Source: Plecoglossus altivelis
Taxonomy: Eukaryota > Chordata > Actinopteri > Osmeriformes > Plecoglossidae
Assembly: GCA_036571765.1 (NCBI GenBank)
Contig: BROE01000003.1
Location: forward strand, 11,746,223-11,810,222
Length of the DNA: 64,000 nt
Direction: 5' to 3'
Position 1 is the first letter of the stretch, and every line of letters starts with the position of its first letter. The notes below the pieces were generated by a model. That model was given only the letters and a program-made list of their open reading frames with translations, was not told the DNA's origin and did not search any database. A program made the translations under genes and the position numbers. Positions 44,295-54,107 of this stretch are shown one piece after another.

Positions 44295-47200
44295 GTAAGA
44301 GACAGCACACACATGCTAACTGATCAAAGATCACTCAGCTGGTGGAAGGAGAGTATGCGAATAAACATGCAAGTGTAGACTTATGTAAAGTTTCATTTCT
44401 ATATTGTTTCGCAGTTACCAAAAGTGTTTTAGTCGTGATTCAGCGAAAGTAGAAAAGTAAAAAAGAAAATCAAACCAGTACTACTCTGTTCACATAAAGT
44501 ATACCCTTTGGTTTAAAACAAATGGACCTTTAATACTTTCTTAAACAGTGGTTATTCTACTGCCCCCAGGTCTCGGCCCTGAAAGTGTCCACTCCGCTGA
44601 CCGGCAGGAAGTACGTGCAGGACAACAGCATGGGCACGCCTGTGTCCACTGCCACGCAGAGTGTCGGACGCCTCCACAGCCTTCTCACAGGGCTGAGGCA
44701 CGGTCCCACTGCCAGACTGGTGGATATTCTGAGGTACTACGCTCTCTTTATTTTTGTCTTTATTTATTTTTTCATCTTTATTATTAAATACGTTTAGCAT
44801 TCTATATCAAAAGCCAAGTTAGTTATGATTAGCATCAAGCTTTTACAAACGTGTGATTATGCACTTTGTTTCCTTTCCTGCTTGTAATATTTGGACTTGG
44901 ATATTCAGTGGAAGGGTTTCATCAGGTGTTTGTCTGGGGTGGAGAGACTAACTGTCTTGCTGTGATGTTTGGGTTCAGGGGGTGTACTAGGGACCCCAGT
45001 GAGGCCATCTCCTCCAGACTGAAGGATATGTTCCAGCTCTTCTGCCAACATTACGAGAGCAAGGGAGAAGAAAACAGAGGCCTGGGCAAAGGTACACACA
45101 CGAAGTACATGCAATTAGCTCTTGAAGGATGCCTTTTCTACATAATGATAACATCTATTTTGTTTTCCTACAGATATTGCAGTCAAGTATTTCCGCCTAG
45201 CCGAAGCTCTTTACTACAAGATACTTGAGGCTGTCATTGATCAGGAGAAGAAGAGATTAGGAGACACAGACCTCTCTGTGAGTCTTTCGAAGCTGACAGT
45301 TATGCCCATCTACTCAATAATAGAAAGTCTTCTTTAAATGTTCGGAGACTGCCAAAGGCAAAAAGGTGTGACATTCTAGGAAAGTTTGAAATATGGAGTG
45401 TGTCGTTGTACACTGCAGGGTATTCTGGAACAGGATATGTTCCATCGCTCTCTCCTGGCCTGCTGTGTGGAAATCGTCATGTTCTCCTACCGTCCCCCTG
45501 GGGAGTTCCCCAAAGTCATCCAGATATTCCAGCTTCCTGCCTACCACTTCTACAAGGTAGGAAAATACACTGGTCCTCACCTCATGACGCACCATCAGCT
45601 CGACTGCCTCAAGGGGACCAGATCTCAGGTCTCTCCTAAACATGGAGAAATACTCTAAGATCTATTCTAAACAGTCTTTAAGTGACTTTCTCCACTCCTG
45701 TGTGTGTATCTTTGTGTGTCTGTGTGTGTGTCTGTGTGTGTGTGTGTGTGTCTCGGTGTGTGTCTGTGTGTGTGTCTGTGTGTGTGTGTGTGTCTGTGTG
45801 TGCCCAGGTGATCGAGGTGCTGCTGCGGGCAGAGCAGGGTCTGTTCCGGGAGGTGGTGAAGCATCTGAACCAGGTGGAGGAGCAGGTCTTGGACAGCCTG
45901 GCGTGGAGAGGAGACTCCCCGCTGTGGGACAGCGTGAAGGGGGCTAAGAACCGAGTCCCTGCCTGCCAGGAGGTCTGACCTGCCCCACATTAACTTCTGA
46001 TCCCTACACACTCCTGTACACACACACACACTGGCACACTCATGCAGGCTCACACAAAATCAACACGCAAGCACAGACATGCTCGCTCATATGCACACAA
46101 AGAGATATATACTTATATTCCAGGTGCTATAACAATTAGGCCGTTGACAGAGGTATCACGCTTCAATGAAACTGCGAACACAATTCAAAACTGTAATTAG
46201 ATGACACCTCATAATTGGACTTAAAAAAGAGACATACAGACAGATAACTTTGTATGTATGTGGTGTTTAGAGGCCTAAAAGAGGTCATGTATGTGGATGT
46301 AAGTGTGTTTGCTCTAGGTCCTAGAGGAGGTTAGGTATGTGGATGTGAGTGTGTTTGGCAAAGGTCTTAGAGGACATCATACATGTGGATGTGAGTGTGT
46401 GTTTGCTCTAGGTCCTAGAGGAGGTCATGTATGTAGATGCAAGTGTGTGTTTGCTCTAGGTCTCAGAAGAGGTCATGTATGTAGATGCGAGTGTGTGTTT
46501 GCTCTTGGTCCTAAAGGAGGTGTGTGTGTTTGGTGCTCCAGGTGATGCTTCCTCAGTACCTGGAGGACAGTGATGGAGGCAGCAGTAGTGGTAGTGCCCC
46601 TCGCACCCCCATCCACCATGGAGCTGACCTCACCTCCCACAGCACCGCCAGAGGTGAGCGTGCCTGCGGATAAGGTGTGACATTTTATTAGTTTTTAGGT
46701 CAAGCGTTTCATGACCTCCATCCTCCCCCCACCCAGGCGTGTCTCCCTCCCCCGCCACGCTCCAGGATCGCTACAGCTCCCCCCCCACCGGCACATTCAG
46801 GCGCCGTCTGTTCGTCGATGGCGCCGTCACCATTGAACCCTCCTCCTCCACGACCACCATCACTACTGCCGCCACACCTATCAGGGGCACCCAAACCCCT
46901 TTAGTCAGCACCATCCCTGCGGGGCAGACTGTGGTCTCCATGGCGACAGCCACGGTCACCGCCAACAACGGCCAGACCGTCACCATACCAGTGCAAGGTG
47001 AGGAGGAGGGGATTGTGCTGTTAGCGTCAGACCCCATTGTTTTGTGTGCACTTCATTATACATATAGTTGTAGCTGTAGTTGTGCCCTCTAGAGAGCGCC
47101 ACATTACCATCTCACATGTACCATACATTGGTTTGTTATAAGATTTCTTTCATATGTTGCCGTCTTCTGCACGTCTGTGGGAATTTACCTTTACTATTGA

Positions 47201-49646
47201 GTGTAGAGCAAAGGAAGTGGCCATTCTAATGCCCTTTGACCTCTGCAGGGATAGCAAATGAAAACGGAGGTATCACCTTCATCCCTGTTCAAGTGAGTGT
47301 AACGGGACAAGGCGGAGCCACATTACAGCCTCTGACAGCCCAATCCCTGACTGGCACTCTGAGTACCCAACCAGTAGCTACCACCACCCAGAACAGTCCC
47401 GCCCCCCAGGGAAGCCCCGCAGCCAGCAAGCCAATCGGCAAGCCTCAGAGGAAGGGCTCCCTCTCACTGTTTTTCCGCAAGGTGAGATGTCTTCCTGCCA
47501 CTCCATTCGTACCTACTCTACCAGGAAGCCCTACTAGTTTCAGTTCACATCCCTAATAAATACTTGAGCTTATTCTGATCATAATGACATCATTGGGATT
47601 GTAATGAGTGTGCCAACGGCAGGTGTACCATCTTGCCAGTGTCCGCCTGAGAGACATGTGTGTGAAGCTGGACATCTCCTCAGAGCTGCGGAGGAAGATC
47701 TGGACGTGTTTTGAGTTCTCACTGGTGCACTGCACTGAGCTCATGATGGACCGCCACCTCGACCAGCTCCTCATGTGTGCTGTTTACGTCATGACCAAGG
47801 TGTGTGTGCGTGTACTGTTTGTATGCATGTATGTGCTGTATTTGTGTGTCTAAGTGCAGGTGAGTCCTTGTGTTAACCTGACTTGTTAACCATGTGTGCA
47901 TGTATCTATGTATTGGTGTGTGTGTGTCTAAGTGTGTGTGGTACCTTAACCCATTAAGTGGCATGTGACTGTTCTGCAGGTGACCAAGGAGGACAAGTCT
48001 TTCCAGAACATCATGAGGTCCTACCGGACCCAGCCACAAGCCTGCAGCAGCGTGAGTCCCCCTGTCTGTCTCTCCCCCTGCTTGTCCCACTGCCTGTCTG
48101 TCTGTCAGACAGTCAGAATAGTCTGTAGCGAGTCGTTTTAGTGTGTTCTAGTGCATTATTTGGATGTTGTTATCATATGTGTGTTGCTGTCCCACTGCAG
48201 GTCTACAGGAGTGTGCTGATCTCCGGGAGGATGAGGCGTCACTCGGGCAACAGTGAGGGCAACAGACAGAGCTCTCCTGCAGATGCTAGCCAGGAGCAGG
48301 GTGAGAGTACACACATACATAAACACAAATACATGCACACATATACTGTGTATAAACCACACAAACACACACACATACACAAACCACACAAATACACACA
48401 CACATGTTCCTTAACCTATGCAAATGTGTCTATCCCCTCCCCCCCATGAGAACGATGACAACAACTCATCGGTTGATTCTCACCCCCCCAGGGAGTGGAG
48501 ACAGCAGCCCTGTGACCATGCGTTCCAACAGTACCCTGCCCGCCCCCCAGCCAGGCAGCAACCCCTCCACCCCCACCGCCGCCCCCTCTTCCTCCACGGT
48601 CTCCTCCCTCTCCCCTTCGTCATCCCTGGGTCTGCCCGCCGCCCAGGAGGAGGAGGAGAGGGGAGACCTCATCCGCTTCTACAACCTGGTCTACATCAAG
48701 CAGATGCGCCACTTTGCTCTGCGCTACTGTCCAGGATCGCCCTCCGCAGGGGTGAGTTTGAACAGAAGGGAGAAGAGGGGGGTGACAAGGACATCTAACC
48801 AATACAGTAATGTCTGAGGACAGAAAGACTTGTGTATTGTTAGTACATTAGGATGTAAAGTGTTCTATTTTATTGACTGGTATGTTCTGAAATGTGTGTG
48901 TGTGTGTGTGTGTATCCTAGACGGAGTCCCCCCCACTGTGCCCATACCCCTGTATGAGGAGCAGCTCTCCACGCCGGGTCCTGCTCTCACACAACCACTC
49001 CATCTACATCTCTCCCCACAAGAGCCCCGGCACCCCCACCACCACCAGCACCCCTCCCACCACCCGCGACAAGATCTTCTACTACATCTGCAGCAGCCCG
49101 GCCCACGTGAGTCAGCATACACACGCATACCTACATACACCCTGACAAGTGTCAGGCGAACGCTTGTATACGATGCATGTTGGTATGCTATGCAGAAGAC
49201 TGACTGATTCACTCTTGAGTTGGTCGTATTGTTGCTGTTCAAGACATTGTTATGTACATTGTGAACCTGAAAGAACATGTAATTGGTATACTGGTATATA
49301 GTTTCTATGTTGTATATATTGTGCTGGTATTATGAATCAAATATTATTTGGTCATATTAAAATATACTCGTGACTGAATTAGATCAGTCACTGAGGGTGA
49401 GTGTGGCAAACAGCATGGTTGTGTGAAGGTAGCTTTACCACAGCTGGCTGGATCCTCAGTGTTCCTGTGGTGTCCCAGCGTCTGCAGGAGATCAACAGTA
49501 TGATCCGGACAGGCGAGACCCCCACCAAGAAGCGCAGCATGCAACTGGAGGAGGAGCCATCTCCCAAGAGGGTGTGTCACGACAACCGGACCGCCCTCCT
49601 GCGTAGACTGCAGGACGTGGCTAACGACCGCAGCTCCTCCCACTGA
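40879..49646 (+). CDS. rbl2: Retinoblastoma-like protein 2, p130 (complete, 22 coding exons, 1104 aa)
   Basis: This is the pocket protein p130, the nuclear repressor that binds E2F4/5 and the MuvB core to form the DREAM complex and silence cell-cycle genes in quiescence; CDK phosphorylation releases it. The 22 exons sum to 3315 nt with all junctions GT-AG and in frame, against 1139 aa in human. Assignment to p130 rather than p107 rests on the spacer segment TVTANNGQTVTIPVQG-IANENGGITF. Order: N-terminal cyclin-fold region (aa 1-354), pocket A (about 355-600), spacer with the cyclin-binding RRRLF (aa 641-645), pocket B (about 785-1049) with a Ser/Pro-rich insert, and C-terminal tail (RTGETPTKKR, LLRRLQDVANDR). 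ATG 40879 (MSEEDDFLQQ) is chosen because the frame upstream to 40846 has no ATG; it lacks the Pro-rich extension of mammalian p130. Confidence 0.97.
43083..43161. repeat. Perfect inverted repeat, 36-bp arms, 7-bp loop (rbl2 intron 4)
   Basis: Arm 43083-43118 and arm 43126-43161 are exact reverse complements with loop 43119-43125 (ATATGAA). No coding potential and no recognisable terminal inverted-repeat family. It could be a miniature foldback element or a local inverted duplication. Confidence 0.95.
45703..45806. repeat. TG microsatellite forming the acceptor tract of rbl2 exon 13
   Basis: Interrupted (TG)n with TCTG variants runs directly into the acceptor TGTGCCCAG at 45799-45807, leaving almost no independent polypyrimidine tract. 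Confidence 0.95.
46268..46520. repeat. Minisatellite, about five units of 43-48 bp (rbl2 intron 13)
   Basis: Each unit has the pattern GAGGTCATGTATGTGGATG, then a GTGTGTTTG stretch, then CTCTAGGTCCTA, with small differences. The array ends within about 20 bp of the splice acceptor of exon 14 (46541), and the true acceptor region looks like a diverged unit. Confidence 0.88.
46737..47481 (+). other. rbl2: rbl2 exons 15-16: pocket spacer with cyclin-binding motif
   Basis: Exons 46737-46997 and 47249-47481 encode aa 620-784. DRYSSPPTGTFRRRLFVD contains the RxL-type cyclin A/E docking motif RRRLF (46799-46813), a hallmark of p107/p130 spacers. The rest is Thr/Pro/Gln-rich and less conserved. Confidence 0.94.
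47623..49646 (+). other. rbl2: rbl2 exons 17-22: pocket B and C-terminus
   Basis: Exons: 47623-47799, 47980-48051, 48201-48300, 48492-48751, 48921-49106, 49479-49646 (stop TGA 49644-49646), aa 785-1104. Motifs: VYHLASVRLRDMCVKLDIS, IWTCFEFSLVHCTELMMDRH, LDQLLMCAVYVMTKVTKEDK and SIYISPHKSP. This half of the pocket carries the LxCxE-binding cleft. Exons 19-20 hold a Ser/Pro-rich insert. Exons 17, 18 and 21 are phase 0-0. Confidence 0.95.
48894..48914. repeat. GT microsatellite at the acceptor of rbl2 exon 21
   Basis: About ten GT units precede the TATCCTAG acceptor ending at 48920. Confidence 0.93.
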
Positions 49647-50960
49647 GGGAGCTTTCGGCTGTCGCTAGATGGTGTCAACGTCGCTAAGCGGTCGCAGCAG
49701 ATGCAGATGGGTTTTTATCAGCGATGTTTCAGCATGGACATGAGCTTCTTAATTTGAATAGTACAAACTGCTACAAGTGGTCAACCTTCTTTCTGTGCTC
49801 TTCTTTGTTGCGTAAACAGTCGGAATGAATGTCACCCCGAAAAACTCTGCAAAGCAACACATTTCAAGTCAAATATTTGACTGCTAATGGCTCATTTTAG
49901 TCTACCAACGATGGAAAGGATTTGAAATCCTCAATCAAAGTTGATCCGATTTTGTTTTTGTACCTTAGGTGTGGTTTGATTTCTACTACGTGTCCTTAGA
50001 CTGTTGTGCGATTTTGTTTTGATATTCATTCAAGTCCGATTTTAAAAAGATAAATAGTAGCTTTATTTATATAGCATTTTTAAAACTGAAATACAGCATG
50101 GATATATCTCTATCTACAATGGGATGTTTTTGAGGGATAAAACCATTTGCGAAACTTCCAAGTTGGAGTGGAAAATCCATGAAAAGTTGTTCCGTTTCCC
50201 ATGAACCAAGAAATGCCTCTCAGTGTTAGTGACATTTTCTGTGGTTGTGTGCAATGCATCATCCCATCATGTGTTAACCATTTTATGAATGGAAATGTAT
50301 TGCAGAGGTAAATCTAAGGACTTTCAAACTGAATGAAATGAAGAATACAGCACAGACAAAAGCACTCGACAATGACTTCTTAAGACTTTGTACGTCATTT
50401 TACCTTTAGTATGTTCTTATTGAGATGAATGTCAAAGCTTTTCTAATAACGCATGCAGGTTTCATACAATCTAGAGGGTTCCAAAGCTCTTACTAAACAC
50501 CACTGCGCTTTTGTCCCGTTTTTCCATTGGTTATGTTTGACCTAATATTTAAGCTAGTCTAATTTAACTTTAGGTTGTAACTTTTCCTTTCAACTATGAC
50601 AAAACTAGTGATGAAAACAATCTCACTGACAAAAAAAATATTTATTTTTTAGTCTCATGTACCTCCTAAATTGTTAGTTATTTGTTAACAGGATCACTTT
50701 TATAGATACATTTGAAACAGTTACTAGTTTTGTTCTTGTTTGCTTGTCAAATTCCCATCACCAGTAATGGAAAATGTTTGTACATTTTGTAAAAAAGAAT
50801 GCCTTTTATTTTATTTTTCGCAGTTTGAGAAGTGCCTTCTCCCTTTAGTTAAATCAGTGTGTTCATTAAAATCATGAAACCGTAGGCTCCATTCTCCTAA
50901 GAATTGTGTTTGTGAGAAAAAAAGATTTGCAAATAAATGCATTGCCTTTGAAAATTCTGT
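49647..50960 (+). other. rbl2: 3'UTR of rbl2
   Basis: About 1.3 kb of AT-rich non-coding sequence from the stop to just beyond AATAAA at 50932-50937. Several ATTTA/TATTTAT elements suggest possible mRNA-stability control. Confidence 0.6.
50932..50937 (+). terminator. Polyadenylation signal AATAAA (rbl2)
   Basis: Canonical hexamer followed within 35 bp by TGTGTATGTGGTC, a typical GT-rich downstream element. Confidence 0.6.
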
Positions 50961-51794
50961 GTATGTGGTCATCAATAGTTCTGGTGTTTCACCTCTAGAT
51001 GGGACTACACACCATAGCTTAGAGTATCCAGCAACGATTTGAGTACTTGCTATATCCCGAAGCTTGGACAGCATAATATCAATAACAAAACAAAATCTTA
51101 GACTAATCTAATTTGATGGTAACACTTCTTCCTCTGCAAATATGGGAGTGAGAGAAGAGCTGGATCTATATCACTCATAAAGTAGCTGTCATATGTTTGC
51201 GTTTTACAGTGAAACTATTTAGTCATTTTACCGTTGAACTGGATAAATACTCCTATCAGCGTTAATCAGAAACTAGTGTTGGAAATCAAAGTTCACAAGT
51301 TAATGTTGAGTTTCCCGCAACATGTTCCAAGTTTTCTTGGTTCTTTTTTTAAAACTCTTTCTCATGTTAGATGTGATGCCTCACAACAGAACCTTGACAT
51401 GGTCATAGGACATTTAATACAAAACACTCGCTCCATTACTTTAACTTGTGTCAATGTTACCATAACTAAGACAGAGATTTACAACATCAACATGGTGTTG
51501 AAAGAAAACTCCAATACAATTGTTATGGACTGTGCGGCGAATCTGGATATCCAGTAGACAAAGACACAGTTATTAAGCATGCAATGACACAGACACCAAA
51601 AAGATTTTTCCTTTTTCTCATCCTACTGTCCTTCCTCTAATTGTTGTCAGGGCCTGTGGTCAACCATAACAATGGCGACCAGGAGCCAAGTTCCAGTTCT
51701 CACCCAGGTTCTGGCCAGACCCATGGGCAGAGAGAAATCTGTTCCTTATGTTTTCATATTGGAGGTTTAGTGCAAAGGAAACCAATTGTGAATG

Positions 51795-51835
51795 TTTGGG
51801 GAGAACAGCAAACTCCTCACAGAAAGGACCTGGAG
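51795..51835. repeat. Degenerate copy of a common fish interspersed repeat
   Basis: The GGGAGAACAGCAAACTCC... segment resembles the 'GAGAACATGCAAACTCC-ACACAGAAAGG' signature found at the 3' end of widespread fish retroposons, with several changes. Recognised from memory of the motif only. Confidence 0.35.
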
Positions 51836-51899
51836 GAAGCTCACCAAAGTGTCGTACAGCCACTCTATGGTGCCCAGGAACCAGGGAATCACTGGGTAG

Positions 51900-52035
51900 A
51901 TTCATGATGATGTATCATGCAGGCCGAGGCCCAGCGCTGTGGGTTTGATTCCGGATCAGGCCATCCCTTCATCTCTTCCCCTCTTTCTATCCCATATACT
52001 TCCTGTCTGTCAAAAACAGATCAAAAACACATCTG
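51900..52035 (+). mobile_element. Probable tRNA-derived SINE fragment
   Basis: B-box-like GGGTTTGATTCCGG at 51941-51954 preceded by GCAGGCCGAGGCCCAGCG, followed by a CT-rich body and an A-rich end (CAAAAACAGATCAAAAACAC). The layout fits a decayed SINE. The A box is not clear. Confidence 0.45.
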
Positions 52036-53879
52036 AATTTTCCAAATTCTTTCTCTTAGCTCAAATTCACAGATGAATCTGCCAGAAAAATCCAACTCCT
52101 ATAATTAGAATGTTGTACATGTGACGGTTGTAAACTATAGTTATTTATAACACATTTCTTATAACTATATAAACATGTACGTTTTTGATATTTACATAAA
52201 ACTGAGTATAAAAATGCCAATGACTTGAGTGACAGTTCAGTCATAAATCGCTATACTATCCTTTCCCTGTGTAGATTGGCAATTCCTTTCAGCCGTGGTC
52301 ATCTTTTCTAGGATGTTGTAAACACCGGATATTTTAAGAGTGACTGTTAAGAGATTGGCAGGATAGTATTAAATCCACCGGTCGGTGAGTGACAGCATTT
52401 GGTGTTGTTTGTCATTGCATCTGTACCTTTGTTTATTGTTTATGACATAATTTACCACGCAACAAACTTCATGTCTACCTTTCAAAAATTACAAACAGTA
52501 AATTTGAGGGAGTCTTATATGCGTACGGAAGCTGCACAATGCCCTGGGAGTTTATGCTTTAGAGAGGGCTAGGAGAGTTTTATAAACAGGAGATGAACTT
52601 GACCAAGGCGAATGTGTAATCACTCACCATCTGTCAAATGATGTCATTGGAACAGATAGCACTCTAGAAACATTTTTACAACTTTTTGGTTGAAAAAATT
52701 GCAACTTCCTCTTTTAATCTCAGCCGATCTTGCCTTTTGGCCAGATTGTGGGAAGCTGGCAAATTATTCTGAATTCAGGATCTATACTATTCAATAGAAC
52801 TAGGCATTAAAATGACTATTAGCATTGATAATAGCGTTCATAAGATTATTTTGTTAGTACTTGGGGGACATTGTAAGTCACATCCATCTGAAAGCCAGAT
52901 GGGGGTTAAACAATATTGTTTTCCTCAGCATTCATTCTCCATCCAAACACAATTTTTTTCCCCCCACAAACAGTTACATTGTTGTAAACGCTGCATGAGA
53001 TCTAGCTGCGATGACAGAGGATGAAATCATGAAATTGACTCAATACATTTTCTGTTGTTGCATATAACTGTCTGCTATCACTCATCTGACATCACCATTT
53101 GGACATCGAAAATCGTACTTACAAATTGATCTTAAACTGACATTTACCCTTTGTTTTTGCTTTAAGTAAACTGATTTAGAGACAGAATAAAGTAATATTT
53201 TGGATTATTCTGGTCATGGGATACATTTTTGTTCTGTATGACAATAATTTAAAATATAATTTCTTGACAAATGCTCTTTTTCGTTACAATGTATTAATAC
53301 TTTAAGTTTGACCGACCCTTTTTTCATTGCTTATTTGAAAGACTGATATGGGCTCTCATAATATTCTCTCTGTCACAATGCCTGTCACTGAAAGATGTTT
53401 CAAAAGGTTTTGTTATTGTTGACACAACTCAGTGTCAAAGTGGCCCCGCTGTCTGTTACCAAGGCCCCAAAGCATAAGATGTTTGTGTACAATCACACAA
53501 CCCTTCAAACTGTATCTAATGACGGCACTGTGCATGAGTCATAGAATGTAGTGTAGCATTTAGCACCTGGCTTACTGCCTGCCAGTCCTTACCTGTGAAA
53601 GAGGAGGACCAGACAGATATGTATTAGTGTATTTGGCTCTGTGACATGAATCAGCCATGAATCAAAGGATCTAGTGGACAGTAATTGTCATGTACGCAGA
53701 ACTTCAAAGGGGTAAGTGAATTCCTAACCTGTTAGGTAGCTTGTTCTGGTCACTTGTGTTTTGTGGAGAAAATAAATGGTCACATTAAATGTATTATAAT
53801 GTGCTGTGTTCATTCAATATAATATACAGTCTACTTAATATAAAACATCAATTGACTCTGCTTACGTAAACATAAAAAA

Positions 53880-54107
53880 GTTGGGGACTATAGGCTACCT
53901 CACCTCTGTAAAGGACACTGATGGGCGTGTTGAGTGGTCAGTGCTGTGTGATCCACGAAAGCGAACTCCCTGCGTGCTTGTTGAGTCAGCTGGCATAACT
54001 TGTAACCTAGTTCACAGGACGAGCTCAAGCTAGTTGTTAGATTCGACTATCGTAACTCCATTAAAGCATGTTTTAGTACCTTCGGCACTGATGCGGAGTG
54101 GGAAAGC
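53880..54107 (+). promoter_or_regulatory. Probable sall1 promoter-proximal region / 5'UTR
   Basis: This is the segment immediately upstream of the first coding exon. It includes a GGGCGTG (KLF/CACCC-type on the other strand) at about 53923-53929 and a TGAGTCAG AP-1-like site at about 53981-53988. The transcription start is not identifiable. Confidence 0.25.

Larger units (their letters stand above)
44570..46653 (+). other. rbl2: rbl2 exons 9-14: pocket A
   Basis: Exons: 44570-44733, 44979-45091, 45174-45277, 45419-45556, 45808-45972, 46542-46653 (aa 355-620). Motifs: STPLTGRKYVQ, TPVSTATQSVGRLHSLLTGL, GILEQDMFHRSLLACCVEIV and REVVKHLNQVEEQVLDSLAW. Exons 12 and 13 are phase 0-0. Exon 13 has a TG-repeat acceptor and exon 14 a minisatellite at its acceptor. 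Confidence 0.95.
50961..53880. other. Intergenic spacer between rbl2 and sall1
   Basis: No gene is recognised. Reading frames at 51234-51557 and 51641-51907 resemble no family; the latter overlaps repeat-derived sequence. The remainder is AT-rich and unique-looking. CHD9 and TOX3, which separate these genes in mammals, are absent. Confidence 0.5.

Noticed and set aside
51641..51907. 88-codon + frame between rbl2 and sall1
   Set aside because: It overlaps repeat-like sequence with a fish retroposon signature and has no conserved domain.
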